Shown: positions 26,200 to 35,591, numbered from the stretch's first letter. The stretch is 64,000 bases of DNA from Aliiglaciecola sp. M165 (GCF_007197995.1 NZ_VKKH01000008.1:202911-266910), one strand, 5' to 3'. A program made the numbers and translations. Notes: generated from the letters alone by a model not told the origin.

Positions 26200-28875
26200 A
26201 TGAAGATTAAGACAAGAGTGAGTGCGATTGCGGCAATCGTCTCAGCGCAATTTCTTGCAGTACCAAATTTCGCCCTCGCCCAAGAACAACAAACTGATAA
26301 TAGCGACGTAGAACTGATCATGGTGACAGGGAGTTTTGTACGTCGTTCTGAAAATTTCGAGTCACCCTCGCCTTTGGCTGTTGTCGACAGCGTTGCAATC
26401 GATGCGATCGGTGCAAAAAATATTGGCGATATCACTCAAACACTCACAATTAATACAGGAGCGGAAAACTCCCCGGATGCCTTTACGCAAAATGCCACTG
26501 CGGGTACATCCAATATTAACTTACGTGGTTTGGGGGTGGCATCAACACTCGTGCTACTCAACAATAAAAGGCAAGTCGTCAACGCTCAACCTAATAATGG
26601 CGGGGTTAACTTTGTCGATACAAGTTCTTTAGTTCCCATGATCGCAATTGGTCGAATGGAAGTGGTTAAAGACGGTGCTTCTGCATTATACGGTTCTGAT
26701 GCGGTTGCAGGCGTCGTAAACTTTATTACTAAACAAAACTATGACGGTGCCCAGGTTTCTTTGGATTACCAAGATGGCGCCCATGGCGACAACAAAGAAT
26801 ATGTCGTGCAAGGGTTATGGGGTGCTTCTGGTGATGACGGTAGTGTAATGGCTGCGATTAGTTATACCAATCGAAGCCCAATGTTTACGTCAGATCGCAG
26901 GCTTAGCCGTCCTCAAGATGACACAAGTTCGTTAGGTAACCCTGGATCATTCTTTATAGGTGCCACACCTTTTATTGATCCAACTGGATGTGCAGAGTTT
27001 GGAGGATTCCCAACACTCCTCGCACCATCAGGTACGGTACCTGGGCTTGAGATTGGATTTTGTGGATTTGATTTTGGTAACACCTATTCCTTTGTCCCCG
27101 ATGAATCGCGAGTTAATGCGTACTTTAAAGGCACTCGTGAATTGACAGACGATATCCAATGGATAACTGAAGTAAGCTATGCAAGAAACCGAGCAGAGCG
27201 GGGCGGTTCACCGACTTTCCCAATTCTAACTTTCCCAACCGTACCTGCTAGCCATCCAAGCAATGTATTTGGCCAGGACGTATCTTTCTTTGGCCGGGCA
27301 ATTGGTAATGGCGGCGAAGGTGATCCCGCTAACACCGAATCCGATACAATGCGATTCATGACCATGTTAACAGGTGAGCTCGACGATGGTTTCTGGGAAG
27401 TGAGTTATACAGCTGCACGAAACGATTTCTTGTTTACCGTTAATGATACGCTTGCGCAAGAATTTCAAAATGCATTGCGTGGATTGGGCGGCGTAGGTTG
27501 TGATCCGGTAACAGGCACACCAGGGGAAGGAGCTTGTGAATACTTCAACCCGTTTGCTACTTCATTTACAACATTACCTAATAGCCAAAGTGTCATAGAC
27601 TCATTCACTGCACGTGAAGAGATAGACTCAGTATCAAACCTTGAAGTGGTCGAAGCCTTTATGTCCACAGAAGTCTTTGAAATGGACGGTGGCGCCGCTG
27701 GGTTGGCATTTGGCGCTCAGTACCGTTATCAAGATTTGACCCAAGATTACGACGCGCTGGCGAACCAAGATAGATTCGCTTTCGTTATCGGCAACCCTGA
27801 TATCTACGGAGAGCAAGACGTATATGCGCTATTTGCTGAATTGGCGATGCCAGTGTCTGATAACTTGGATATTCAAATAGCTCTGCGCTATGAAGATTAC
27901 GGCGGTACAACTGGCGATACAGTTGATCCAAAATTGGCCTTGTCTTACAGAGCGACTGAGGACTTCTCGATAAGAGCATCTATCTCTACTTCATTCCGCG
28001 CCCCTTCTATTTTCCAACGAGACGGTGGGGCAACTAGTTTGAATCAAATGGTTGATCCTTTGACGGGTTCTGCAGCCTTTGCAGCGGCAAGAGCATCTGG
28101 AAATGAAGACTTAGTGCCTGAAGAATCCACCGCTTATAACCTCGGGTTTTCCTTGGAGCCAGTGGATGATTGGTCCGTTGAAGTAGATTATTGGAATTTC
28201 GAATTTGAAGATTTGATCATTCAAGAAAGCTTCCAGGCAATCCTAAACGCGGATCCACAAAACCCTGAACGTGTCGTTCGTGCCGGTGATCCGTTGAATG
28301 GTCCTTTGTTGCAAGTCAACGTGACATACGTTAACGCAAGCTCACTGGAGACATCAGGATTAGATCTAGTTAGCAGCTACAAAATTGATACGGAAGCTGG
28401 AACATTTACGCCTAGCATTAGCGCTACCTATATCCTCGATTATGATTTGGTTGACCCACAAGCAGGGGCAATTGACGGTGCCGGTTCGCGTAACTTTAAT
28501 AATATCGGTGTTTCCACACCTGAAATGCGCTTCAACCTTGGCCTCAATTGGAAATCTGAACATCATTCTGCCAATTTGTTCGTGAGATATATTGATAGTT
28601 ACGATGATGATCAGAACTGTGCTGACGGCTCGACTTTCTCAGCGGCTTGTACATTGGGCTTTAAAGAAGTCGATAGCCATGTGACTGTAGATGCGCAATA
28701 CAATATCGACTTAGGTGCGATCTTTGAAACTGACTCGGCATACGTATTGACATTGGGTGGAACCAACTTGACGGATGAAGATCCACCTCAAGTATTCACT
28801 AATAGTGGGTTTGACTCCAAAGTACATGACCCAAGAGGTCGTCAAATCTATGCTAGGCTCGCGATTGAGTTTTAA
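26200..28875 (+). CDS. TonB-dependent outer-membrane receptor
   Basis: An 891-residue TonB-dependent receptor. The signal peptide ends near NFALAQEQ, the TonB-box-like LIMVTGSFVRR follows, and the plug has SPLAVVDSVAIDAIGAKNIGD, INLRGLGVASTLVLLNNKRQV and VVKDGASALYGSDAVAGVVNF. The barrel closes with the C-terminal aromatic ARLAIEF. This plug type (RGLG...LVLLNGKR) is common in Alteromonadales and is used for carbohydrates, peptides or lipidic substrates. I start it at the ATG at 26200 with AGGGGAA upstream, not the in-frame TTG at 26182. It lies behind the LysR/MaoC pair and ends in a strong terminator. Confidence 0.93.
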   Translation: MKIKTRVSAIAAIVSAQFLAVPNFALAQEQQTDNSDVELIMVTGSFVRRSENFESPSPLAVVDSVAIDAIGAKNIGDITQTLTINTGAENSPDAFTQNATAGTSNINLRGLGVASTLVLLNNKRQVVNAQPNNGGVNFVDTSSLVPMIAIGRMEVVKDGASALYGSDAVAGVVNFITKQNYDGAQVSLDYQDGAHGDNKEYVVQGLWGASGDDGSVMAAISYTNRSPMFTSDRRLSRPQDDTSSLGNPGSFFIGATPFIDPTGCAEFGGFPTLLAPSGTVPGLEIGFCGFDFGNTYSFVPDESRVNAYFKGTRELTDDIQWITEVSYARNRAERGGSPTFPILTFPTVPASHPSNVFGQDVSFFGRAIGNGGEGDPANTESDTMRFMTMLTGELDDGFWEVSYTAARNDFLFTVNDTLAQEFQNALRGLGGVGCDPVTGTPGEGACEYFNPFATSFTTLPNSQSVIDSFTAREEIDSVSNLEVVEAFMSTEVFEMDGGAAGLAFGAQYRYQDLTQDYDALANQDRFAFVIGNPDIYGEQDVYALFAELAMPVSDNLDIQIALRYEDYGGTTGDTVDPKLALSYRATEDFSIRASISTSFRAPSIFQRDGGATSLNQMVDPLTGSAAFAAARASGNEDLVPEESTAYNLGFSLEPVDDWSVEVDYWNFEFEDLIIQESFQAILNADPQNPERVVRAGDPLNGPLLQVNVTYVNASSLETSGLDLVSSYKIDTEAGTFTPSISATYILDYDLVDPQAGAIDGAGSRNFNNIGVSTPEMRFNLGLNWKSEHHSANLFVRYIDSYDDDQNCADGSTFSAACTLGFKEVDSHVTVDAQYNIDLGAIFETDSAYVLTLGGTNLTDEDPPQVFTNSGFDSKVHDPRGRQIYARLAIEF

Positions 28876-28899
28876 TTAATTCTTATCGTTAGTACCACA

Positions 28900-28926
28900 A
28901 TCCCCGGCTGGTCCGGGGATTTTTTT
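28900..28926 (+). terminator. Terminator of the second TonB-dependent receptor
   Basis: ATCCCCGG, loop CTGGT, CCGGGGAT followed by seven T, 25 bases after the stop. Confidence 0.9.
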
Positions 28927-29032
28927 GTAAAGAAGGACTGCCAGCAATCAAACTAGCTATTTAACTTCTTTGCTTTTCTTTGCGCATGTTTTTATCGACA
29001 CTAAGAACATACTCACCTTAAGGAAAATTCCC

Positions 29033-29335
29033 GTGGCAGAAAAATATTCAGAACAACAGATCATGGATGCGCTTCTTGAACTCAATGAAGGCAAGGAAGA
29101 CGCTCAAAAATGGCAACTAACTGGCAATAAACTGGTCAAAACCTTTAAGTTTAAAAGCTTTATTCGCGCCTTTGGCTGGATGTCGCAAATTGCGATCTGG
29201 GCGGAGAAACTCAACCATCACCCAGAGTGGTTTAATGTTTACAACCGAGTTGAAGTTGAACTGACGACTCACGATGTAGATGGTCTGAGTGATTTAGATT
29301 TTAAACTTGCAAACAAAATGGATTTGTTTAGCTAG
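29033..29335 (+). CDS. phhB: 4a-hydroxytetrahydrobiopterin dehydratase (pterin-4a-carbinolamine dehydratase)
   Basis: A 100-residue protein of the PCD/DCoH family. The hallmark segment is [39 protein letters not shown], read in pieces: LNHHPEW contains the paired His of the active site, and [12 protein letters not shown] the third His. The enzyme dehydrates 4a-hydroxytetrahydropterin during phenylalanine hydroxylation; no phenylalanine hydroxylase is in the window. I start it at the GTG at 29033 with AAGGAA upstream, which gives the usual family length; the longer open frame from 28970 would add 21 unlikely residues. Standalone gene. Confidence 0.88.
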   Translation: MAEKYSEQQIMDALLELNEGKEDAQKWQLTGNKLVKTFKFKSFIRAFGWMSQIAIWAEKLNHHPEWFNVYNRVEVELTTHDVDGLSDLDFKLANKMDLFS

Positions 29336-29444
29336 AGATACTCGAACGTCGCATCAAAAAGTGTCTAAAGTCGAAGGATTGTACACTTGTTGACCGTTTA
29401 GTCAGCACTATTACAGTTTTATTGCATTTTTTTACGAAAGCGCC

Positions 29445-29472
29445 TTGCGCCGACAACTTTGCTATGTATAAT
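29445..29472 (+). promoter_or_regulatory. Promoter of the initiator tRNA gene
   Basis: A -35-like TTGCGC at 29445-29450, a 16-base spacer and a perfect -10 TATAAT at 29467-29472. The predicted start is near 29480, about 50 bases before the tRNA. Confidence 0.6.
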
Positions 29473-29530
29473 ACGCACCACTTGAGAGGGCAGCAGCAGA
29501 ACACGCCACCCAATCAATACCGATTTCAGA

Positions 29531-29607
<77 letters not shown>

Positions 29608-29611
29608 CATT

Positions 29612-29641
29612 AAAAGCCTCAGCATTTGCTGGGGCTTTTTT
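29612..29641 (+). terminator. Terminator of the initiator tRNA gene
   Basis: AAAAGCCTCAGC, loop ATTT, GCTGGGGCTTTTTT with one G:T pair, five bases behind the CCA end. Confidence 0.88.
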
Positions 29642-29938
29642 GTATCTGTTTATCACGAAACCGCTATGTTTGTTGTGTTTGGGCTCGGGGTGTTCAAATC
29701 GTGCAAATTTCCTTATTTAGCAGCATTAATGCGGCATCAATTTTCAGTAGTCTGAATTCACTTCATTTTTATTTTCGTTACAAAATCACTCTTCTAATTA
29801 CCTTTCGCAATAAATTTATATTCTCAATACCAACGCATCTATACATGTTCCTTATTGTTTGCACATTTGAGTTCCATCAAACGCTTATACTGCAAAAAAG
29901 AAGTCAGAATACATTTTTAGTCTAGAAGGTCCATCAAG
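29642..29938. other. Non-coding stretch before the YHYH operon
   Basis: Nearly 300 AT-rich bases between the tRNA terminator and the YHYH gene. An open frame of 99 codons covers it, but its composition (Phe/Ile/Leu-rich, no RBS) and lack of family features argue against a gene. It presumably holds the promoter of the operon that follows. Confidence 0.4.
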
Positions 29939-30778
29939 ATGAAGAATCAAATTTTATTGCTAAAAACTGCAGCACTTACCGCTGTATTTTTCTTGGCCGC
30001 CTGTAACGGAAGTTCTTCGGAATCGGGTGAGGTAGCAGAGGTTGACAATGGCGGTTCCGGTACGAGCAATTGCAATAATCCTGCAAGCCAACTTTCAAGT
30101 GCGTTTTTGGAGTTTGTAGCGGCACCAAACGTTACCGCAGTTTTATCTGAGGATGGTTGTTCAGTTACTTTGGAATCAGATGGCAAACCCGATCACACAT
30201 CATCTTATTGGGACTCTGGTAATGCAAGTGGCCTGTATGTAGAACCAGAAGATGCAGACTTGTTTAACCAACAACGATCCCCGGGAGACATCGAGGACTA
30301 TGTCAATGTGTTTGAATTAACCGTTCCGGTAGAGCCACAATTGGCAAGTTCGCCATCAGCAACCCCGTTAGGGCCCATTGGTATTGCTATCAGCGGCACA
30401 CCAATATTCAATGATTCCGAAGGAAATGGTGATGTGTCGCTTGGCGTTCTTCAAGGTTTTGATCGCAATGGAGCACATACAGGGCCGCAAACTTACCACT
30501 ATCACATGGAACCCAAAGCGATTTCTTATGACGATGACAAGTTGGTCGGGATCATGTCTGACGGCTTCTTTGTTTTTGGGCGCAGATGTTATGCTGTCGG
30601 CGATTATCCTACCGACCTTGACGCATCAAACGGTCATTCAACTGTAACGCTGTATACCAATTCTGGAGAAGAAGACGCAGAGTATCATTACCATATATCC
30701 AACGAGCAGTACTTAAATGGGGAGAACTATTTAATTTTTCCAGGAAATTTCCAAGGTATGCCAAATGGAGTTAATTAG
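29939..30778 (+). CDS. YHYH-domain lipoprotein
   Basis: A 279-residue predicted lipoprotein: the signal peptide ends FLAAC with lipidated Cys22, followed by a Ser/Gly/Glu linker. The C-terminal two thirds is a YHYH domain with two copies of the name-giving tetrad, TYHYHMEPKAI and EYHYHISNEQY, plus GPIGIAISGTPIFND and a closing GNFQGMPNG. The histidine clusters suggest metal binding (copper is plausible because the operon also encodes an SCO1-like protein), but no function is established for the family. RBS AAGG upstream of the ATG at 29939. First gene of a tight operon; the next gene begins within four bases of its stop. Confidence 0.82.
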   Translation: MKNQILLLKTAALTAVFFLAACNGSSSESGEVAEVDNGGSGTSNCNNPASQLSSAFLEFVAAPNVTAVLSEDGCSVTLESDGKPDHTSSYWDSGNASGLYVEPEDADLFNQQRSPGDIEDYVNVFELTVPVEPQLASSPSATPLGPIGIAISGTPIFNDSEGNGDVSLGVLQGFDRNGAHTGPQTYHYHMEPKAISYDDDKLVGIMSDGFFVFGRRCYAVGDYPTDLDASNGHSTVTLYTNSGEEDAEYHYHISNEQYLNGENYLIFPGNFQGMPNGVN

Positions 30779-30781
30779 GGT

Positions 30782-31417
30782 TTGGTCTTCAAAGAGTTAA
30801 GCAAACGCGGCGTTAACCTCATTCTCATGAGCGCAATATTGACCTCCTGTTTGATGGCTTTGGTGCCTGCGTTTAGCTTTGAAAAAATTGTCGATACGAC
30901 ACAAATAGACACCAATAATCGTGGCGAACGCATATACAAAGGTCAGTTGTTTACAGGCGAAGTGTGGGCGTATTACCCAAATGGGAATTTGAAATCTACA
31001 GAACAATTCGACCGTGGCAGGCGAGAAGGGTATTCGAGAAAGTGGTTTCCAGATGGGGTACTAGCGTTTGAATCTTATCATGTGGCTGGTACACGAGAAG
31101 GCTTTGTTCGGAGCTGGTGGTTTAACGGAAACCCTAGGTCAGAGACGTTTTATGTGAAGGGCAAGGCAGAGGGAACTGGCTGGAGCTGGTATCGAAATGG
31201 CAACAAGTTTAAACAGTTTAATTTCGTTAATGGGCAGCCTAGTGGTCTGCAAAAAGCGTGGCGTGAAAATGGTAAACTATTTAGTAACTTTGAATATAAA
31301 AATGGGCGTATTTATGGACTTAGGAAAGCAAACAATTGCGTTGGCTTGGAGGATGAAGTTATCTCCGTGGGCTACTACAAAAAACAATCAGAAAATCTAC
31401 CGTTCAATACTGATTAG
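30782..31417 (+). CDS. MORN-repeat (MORN_2) secreted protein
   Basis: A 211-residue protein with a basic N-terminus and a hydrophobic segment (LILMSAILTSCLMALVPAFS) that acts as a signal peptide. About six MORN_2-type repeats follow: YYPNGNLKSTEQFDRGRREG, WFPDGVLAFESYHVAGTREG, WWFNGNPRSETFYVKGKAEG, WYRNGNKFKQFNFVNGQPSG and so on, each with G-x-x-x-x-W/Y-x-x-N/D-G. Proteins of this make-up are often annotated as YwqK-family antitoxins on weak grounds; there is no toxin beside it, so I do not call it an antitoxin. The start is a TTG at 30782 with GGAG about ten bases upstream; a later ATG at 30827 would cut into the signal peptide. Second gene of the YHYH operon. Confidence 0.75.
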   Translation: MVFKELSKRGVNLILMSAILTSCLMALVPAFSFEKIVDTTQIDTNNRGERIYKGQLFTGEVWAYYPNGNLKSTEQFDRGRREGYSRKWFPDGVLAFESYHVAGTREGFVRSWWFNGNPRSETFYVKGKAEGTGWSWYRNGNKFKQFNFVNGQPSGLQKAWRENGKLFSNFEYKNGRIYGLRKANNCVGLEDEVISVGYYKKQSENLPFNTD

Positions 31418-32042
31418 ACTGGTTACTGCTTCATTGTTCTTATTGGTTCCACTGGCAAGTGCGTCAAATGATTTGCCGTACTACAATGATGAAGCCTTTT
31501 CTCCAATATGGCTGGCGCCAAATAGCCCGGAGTTAAGCAATTTTCATCGAATTCCAGAGTTTAGTTTCACTGATCAAAATGGCGACACAGTCACACAAGA
31601 AACGTTTGAAGGCAAAATCTATGTAGCCGGTTTCTTTTTCTCAACCTGTCCAGGAATTTGCCCATCGGTACGGTCAAAGTTGAAAAAGGTCCAAGCTGCA
31701 TTTATTGACGACCCGAATGTGAAAATCGTCCAGCATTCGATTCGACCCACTACCGATACGATAGAGGTGTTGCAAACTTACGCAAAACAGAATGAGATTG
31801 ATGGTGATAAATGGTACTTGTTGACTGGAGACAAGAAAAAGATTTATGACTTGGCAAAAAGTGCGTATTTTGCGAGTGAAGATTTAGGGAATATTCAAAA
31901 TACCAATGATTTCCTGCACACTGAAAGCTTGTTGCTTATTGATCAAAATAGGCATATTCGCGGCATATACAACGGTTTGAATTCAGCGTCAGTGGATTAC
32001 TTAATTGCCGATATAAAAGCGCTGAATAGCGAAAACATGTAG
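31353..32042 (+). CDS. SCO1/SenC-family thioredoxin-like copper protein
   Basis: About 229 residues. An N-terminal membrane segment or signal peptide (SILIRLVTASLFLLVPLASA) precedes a thioredoxin-fold SCO domain: VAGFFFSTCPGICPSVRSKL with the copper-binding Cys99 and Cys103, and the third ligand His189 in NDFLHTESLLLID. By family it delivers copper to cytochrome c oxidase CuA or controls thiol redox state. No oxidase genes are nearby, so it may serve the His-rich YHYH protein instead. The start is uncertain: the frame is open back to 31197 inside the MORN gene, and the ATG at 31353, just after GGAGG, is my choice. It overlaps the MORN gene by 65 bases. Third gene of the operon. Confidence 0.8.
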   Translation: MKLSPWATTKNNQKIYRSILIRLVTASLFLLVPLASASNDLPYYNDEAFSPIWLAPNSPELSNFHRIPEFSFTDQNGDTVTQETFEGKIYVAGFFFSTCPGICPSVRSKLKKVQAAFIDDPNVKIVQHSIRPTTDTIEVLQTYAKQNEIDGDKWYLLTGDKKKIYDLAKSAYFASEDLGNIQNTNDFLHTESLLLIDQNRHIRGIYNGLNSASVDYLIADIKALNSENM

Positions 32043-32087
32043 CTAGCACATTTAAGACAGGTCAGTGTTGCCGTGGCCAAAGGCTAT

Positions 32088-32990
32088 CTATTTAGCACAA
32101 TCACATTCTTTGAGTAGCGGTTCATGAGGTATAAATACCGGGAACTCAGAATGTTCAAGCGTGATGATATGACGGTTTTGGATTTTTGCCTTCAGTACCG
32201 AATCGCGGTGATACTTATCTAGCAAATCCTGCAGCTGTCCATTAATGCTCATAGCATGTAATCCTGAATTCAAACGTTGAAATATTCTAGGCTCTTTTGG
32301 ACTTACGAACATAAAGCTCACAGAAGGAATGTAAAGCGCTATATCAGGCACGACAACTAAACCATCACTAACAGCTTGATATCGCTTCAACTCGTCGTAG
32401 ACTTCATTCAGTGCACGAGGCACAAAATCAAAACGACCTCGTTCAAGCATTTTTAGCATCGTAGCGTAGTTAGGAGAATCTACAATATCAAAACCATTTT
32501 CTTGCATAATTTTGTAGGTCGACCAATTCGGACTTAGACCAACTTTGAATGGTTTTAATTCTTCAAGACTTTTGATATTTGAAAAATTCTTCTCTTGACC
32601 CTTTTTTACTACCAGTAGCCTAAAAGCATCAATGCCTCTGCGCAGAGGGACTCGCACTACCAATGCCTTTTGTTCGAATTCTTCACGGGTATGAGCGAAA
32701 GTCAAAGTCAGATTTTCACCTTTCTCTAACTCACGAAATGCCCTGGAAATATTCATTCTTTGGGAATTTTCTACTATTTCATATTCACCATACGTTTCTT
32801 TGGTGATTTCTAAGGCAAGTTTAACTAACTCATTTTTGAAAAAGATTCTATTGTCTTGTGGCGATTCACCCACATTCACTATGACGATGTCTTTTGCATT
32901 AACTAGCGACGGTATTGATGCAATCATTAGCAAACTGATATATGCAAAAAAACACAAGGGTTTCGTTAATTCTTTTTCCAATCTGAACAT
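32088..32990 (-). CDS. Periplasmic solute-binding-like protein
   Basis: About 300 residues: a signal peptide (CFFAYISLLMIASIPSLVNA) and a type 2 periplasmic-binding fold, with IVIVNVGESPQDNRIFF at the start and ITKETYGEYEI. The segment SLEELKPFKVGLSPNWSTYKIMQENGFD matches the hinge region of amino-acid-type binding proteins, and LLDKYHRDS closes the domain. No transporter genes are adjacent. Stand-alone members are often sensor inputs, and a diguanylate cyclase gene sits just upstream in the same orientation, so a signalling role is plausible. I start it at the ATG at 32990; the frame is open to 33086 but the extra 32 residues precede the signal peptide. Confidence 0.7.
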   Translation of the reverse strand: MFRLEKELTKPLCFFAYISLLMIASIPSLVNAKDIVIVNVGESPQDNRIFFKNELVKLALEITKETYGEYEIVENSQRMNISRAFRELEKGENLTLTFAHTREEFEQKALVVRVPLRRGIDAFRLLVVKKGQEKNFSNIKSLEELKPFKVGLSPNWSTYKIMQENGFDIVDSPNYATMLKMLERGRFDFVPRALNEVYDELKRYQAVSDGLVVVPDIALYIPSVSFMFVSPKEPRIFQRLNSGLHAMSINGQLQDLLDKYHRDSVLKAKIQNRHIITLEHSEFPVFIPHEPLLKECDCAK

Positions 32991-33148
32991 GGCATAAAAT
33001 TTCCGTGAAATGAGCTTCTGACTACAGTACGTTAAAGTGATTCTTGTTTCCTTGATAATAACTCCTAAAACAACACCATACTCCAATCATGAGAGGAAAT
33101 TGTGTAGTTGAATGGTTTTCGCTTCGCACTTGAAGACATTCAATTACT

Positions 33149-34228
33149 TTAATCCTGGTGAATCGTTGTATTGCGCCCACTTTCTTTTGCGCAATATAAA
33201 CGTTTGTCAGCCAGTTCAAAAAGCTCACTTTCCGTATTGGAGCTGTTTGGGCTTAGGGTAGCTACGCCCAGGCTGACGGTGACATTCAGACTCTGCTGCT
33301 TATATTTAATGGGCTCGTTGCTCACTGATACCCTAAGTCGCTCAGCTAGATGAACGATTTCTTCATGATTAGTAGCAGATATAATCACTGCAAACTCTTC
33401 CCCTCCAATTCTCGCTACCACATCAGAGACTCGCCGACACACACGCTTTATCGTTTCAGCAACCTGCTGAATGACTAAGTCGCCTGCTAAATGCCCATAC
33501 TGGTCATTAATGCGCTTAAAGTAGTCAATATCAATTAGCATTAAACTAATTTTTCCATTAGTCCGGGATTGAAGGGCCCAGTTTTCTTTTAGGATATGAT
33601 CAAATGAGCGTCGATTGGCGATCATTGTTAGACTATCCTGTTGATTGAGCTTTTCCAACTCAATTTGCTGAGTCGTCAATAAGGTATATTCATGGTTTAA
33701 CCCGCGACTCAATAACAGCATGTATGTGCCATATAACACTAACAATATTGCTTCCATGAAACGGCCATCAGCAATTAACAATAGTGTAAAAAAAGGCGGT
33801 AAAATTGTTGTTAACACATAGGCTAAAGAGACATCTGGACGAGGAGAAAAATTGACGATTCCGCCACTTAGCACACCAAATACACTCAGTAATAAAAACA
33901 AAAAGAGTGGTTCAAACAATGGGTGCAGCAGTGAAACAGATAAAAGGGAGCTTAGCAGCATCGTAGGCATAATTGCGTTGAAATATATTAGGCAAGTCCA
34001 GAGCCTAGCGTTGACACTATTTGATTTGCTAGTAAAGAGAAAAGTTAAAAAACGAACTAACCCGAAACATAGAAATGCGCACAAAATACTGTAAAAAAGC
34101 AATGGCACCTGTTCATAAAAATTAGTCCCTATGCCAATGACGGCCCAAATTGCGGTATATACGTAGGTACCATTTTTTGACCGTTTTTCGAGATCTCGAT
34201 TTCTGCGTGTGTGCAAATTTACTGTCAT
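33149..34228 (-). CDS. Membrane-bound diguanylate cyclase (GGDEF)
   Basis: A 359-residue protein. Residues 20 to about 175 form six or seven transmembrane helices of a MASE-like sensor region. The GGDEF domain from about residue 190 has the active site GGEEF at 275-279, metal-binding Asp in LMLIDIDYFKRIND, and the inhibitory I-site RVSD at 266-269, five residues before GGEEF. It should therefore make cyclic di-GMP and be feedback inhibited. The signal sensed by the membrane part is unknown. It starts at the ATG at 34228. The solute-binding-like gene follows about 160 bases downstream on the same strand. Confidence 0.9.
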   Translation of the reverse strand: MTVNLHTRRNRDLEKRSKNGTYVYTAIWAVIGIGTNFYEQVPLLFYSILCAFLCFGLVRFLTFLFTSKSNSVNARLWTCLIYFNAIMPTMLLSSLLSVSLLHPLFEPLFLFLLLSVFGVLSGGIVNFSPRPDVSLAYVLTTILPPFFTLLLIADGRFMEAILLVLYGTYMLLLSRGLNHEYTLLTTQQIELEKLNQQDSLTMIANRRSFDHILKENWALQSRTNGKISLMLIDIDYFKRINDQYGHLAGDLVIQQVAETIKRVCRRVSDVVARIGGEEFAVIISATNHEEIVHLAERLRVSVSNEPIKYKQQSLNVTVSLGVATLSPNSSNTESELFELADKRLYCAKESGRNTTIHQD

Positions 34229-34583
34229 TTAGAGCAACTTTTTAGATAAACGGATGACACCTGGTATGCCGGTATAGTTAACCCAAACTCGTTGTGCTAC
34301 TGAGCAAGTATTAGCCCTTGTAATAATTTGAGAAATGCGCACAACTAAATGCGAGTCTTGAGCTGTGTTTAATCCCATGGAATACGCACTCAGGATGCAG
34401 TAAATTCGTTTTAATTCTGCGCGACAAGCTCTGTAGTTGGGGACATTTAACTAGTATAGACAAATTGTGTTAAGTTGTTTTTCTTAAAGGTTGATTTTAG
34501 TTTTAACACGAAAGTTTTGGCGTCATTAACTCACAACTTATCGCCTGCAAATTTTAAGTATTTAACTCAGGTATGCACGAACA
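34229..34583. other. Non-coding stretch between divergent genes
   Basis: 355 AT-rich bases between the diguanylate cyclase and the GGCT-like gene, expected to hold both promoters. I see no convincing repeat, operator or small gene in it. Confidence 0.4.
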
Positions 34584-35252
34584 TTGAACAGCAAAAATTC
34601 ACATCCTAACTGGAAGCAAGCAAACAATTTTTTGTTAGGCTATGGCTCGTTACTGAGTGCTGATAGTCGATTGCAATTTAGCGATAATCCTCATCCAGCT
34701 ATTTGTGTCAGGGTCAAAGGCTTTCAACGTGGTTGGATTACTCGTGCATTTCACGAGCATCAAACCTATGTAGGTGTGGTGCCTTCCCAAAATAGTGAAA
34801 TTAATGCTCATTGTGTACCAATTACGATCAACCCGTCATTGCAGCAAAGGGAACAAGATTACCGTTTTGTTGAAGTCGAACATCAGCAAGTGCTTCCAAA
34901 TGGTTGTCGGAATTCCGAGCTATGGCATCACGTTGAGCATCCCAGAGCAAAATTGTGGATATGCGAGTCGCTGAAAAACTACCCAGCAAGTGATGAATTT
35001 CCCATTCATCAGTCCTATGTGGATACCTGTTTGTCAGGCTGCCTCAATCACTATCAACAAGATAAAGAAATCCATCATGACGGAGTAGCAGAGGCACGCC
35101 GATTTATAACCACTACGGCAGGGTGGCAGTGCTTGTTGAACGACCGTGATAGCGTAAAATATCCCAGAGCCGGCAAACTATCGTCTCAAGAGCAAGGGAT
35201 TATAGATGAGCTGCTGAATGAGTTCGGGTATAAGTCTATAGGTCAGAGCTAA
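34584..35252 (+). CDS. Gamma-glutamylcyclotransferase-like protein
   Basis: A 222-residue protein whose N-terminus has LGYGSLLSADSR (YGSL at 20-23), the nucleotide-free substrate loop of the GGCT/butirosin BtrG fold, and then ICVRVKGFQRGW in place of the usual GYRRAF-type strand. Glutamates in the RFVEVEHQ segment lie about where the family's catalytic Glu is expected, but I cannot fix which one. The C-terminal 80 residues are not typical of short GGCT proteins. Start is a TTG at 34584; the spacing to the nearest AGG is long, so the start is uncertain. The 232-base MITE begins one base behind its stop codon. Confidence 0.65.
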   Translation: MNSKNSHPNWKQANNFLLGYGSLLSADSRLQFSDNPHPAICVRVKGFQRGWITRAFHEHQTYVGVVPSQNSEINAHCVPITINPSLQQREQDYRFVEVEHQQVLPNGCRNSELWHHVEHPRAKLWICESLKNYPASDEFPIHQSYVDTCLSGCLNHYQQDKEIHHDGVAEARRFITTTAGWQCLLNDRDSVKYPRAGKLSSQEQGIIDELLNEFGYKSIGQS

Positions 35253-35253
35253 T

Positions 35254-35485
35254 TAACCCCAATCCCGGATAGGCAACGCCTGTAAGCACCGCTATTTATC
35301 CCCCTATCATCGTTGTTCATTATGCGTTTAGAGCGACTAGACAACATAATTCTCGCCTTGATAAGGGAATAAATCACGGCACTTACCTATAAAAAACCAA
35401 TATCAAAAAGATGATAACTTCTATGTCATTAATAAAGCTTTAAAAACAAAGCTATTCCGACATTTCTTATCCAGAATTGGGGTTA
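35254..35485. mobile_element. 232-base foldback MITE, copy 1
   Basis: Begins TAACCCCAAT and ends ATTGGGGTTA. The terminal inverted repeats match at about 17-18 of 20 bases. It is nearly identical and equal in length to copy 2 at 54995-55226. No open reading frame of note, so it is non-autonomous. The TA at each end fits insertion at a TA target, as in IS630/Tc1-mariner elements, from which it may derive. Internal arms also pair, so the transcript would fold into one long imperfect hairpin. It starts one base after the stop codon of the GGCT-like gene. Confidence 0.85.
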
Positions 35486-35591
35486 ATTATAATATCCTGA
35501 GCAAAGCAAAAGTGAGTTGAGTGATTTACCTTGGTCTTAAGGCGATTACTTGAGATACTCTTTTTTTAATTCACAAATTTTTTGGAAGCCA

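Noticed and set aside
29626..29925. 99-codon open frame after the tRNA
   Set aside because: Phe/Ile/Leu-rich translation of AT-rich non-coding DNA, starts in the tRNA terminator, no RBS, no family features.
30782..31417. Antitoxin of a toxin-antitoxin pair (YwqK-like)
   Set aside because: MORN_2 repeats and a signal peptide fit a secreted repeat protein; no toxin gene is adjacent and it is in an operon with YHYH and SCO1 genes.
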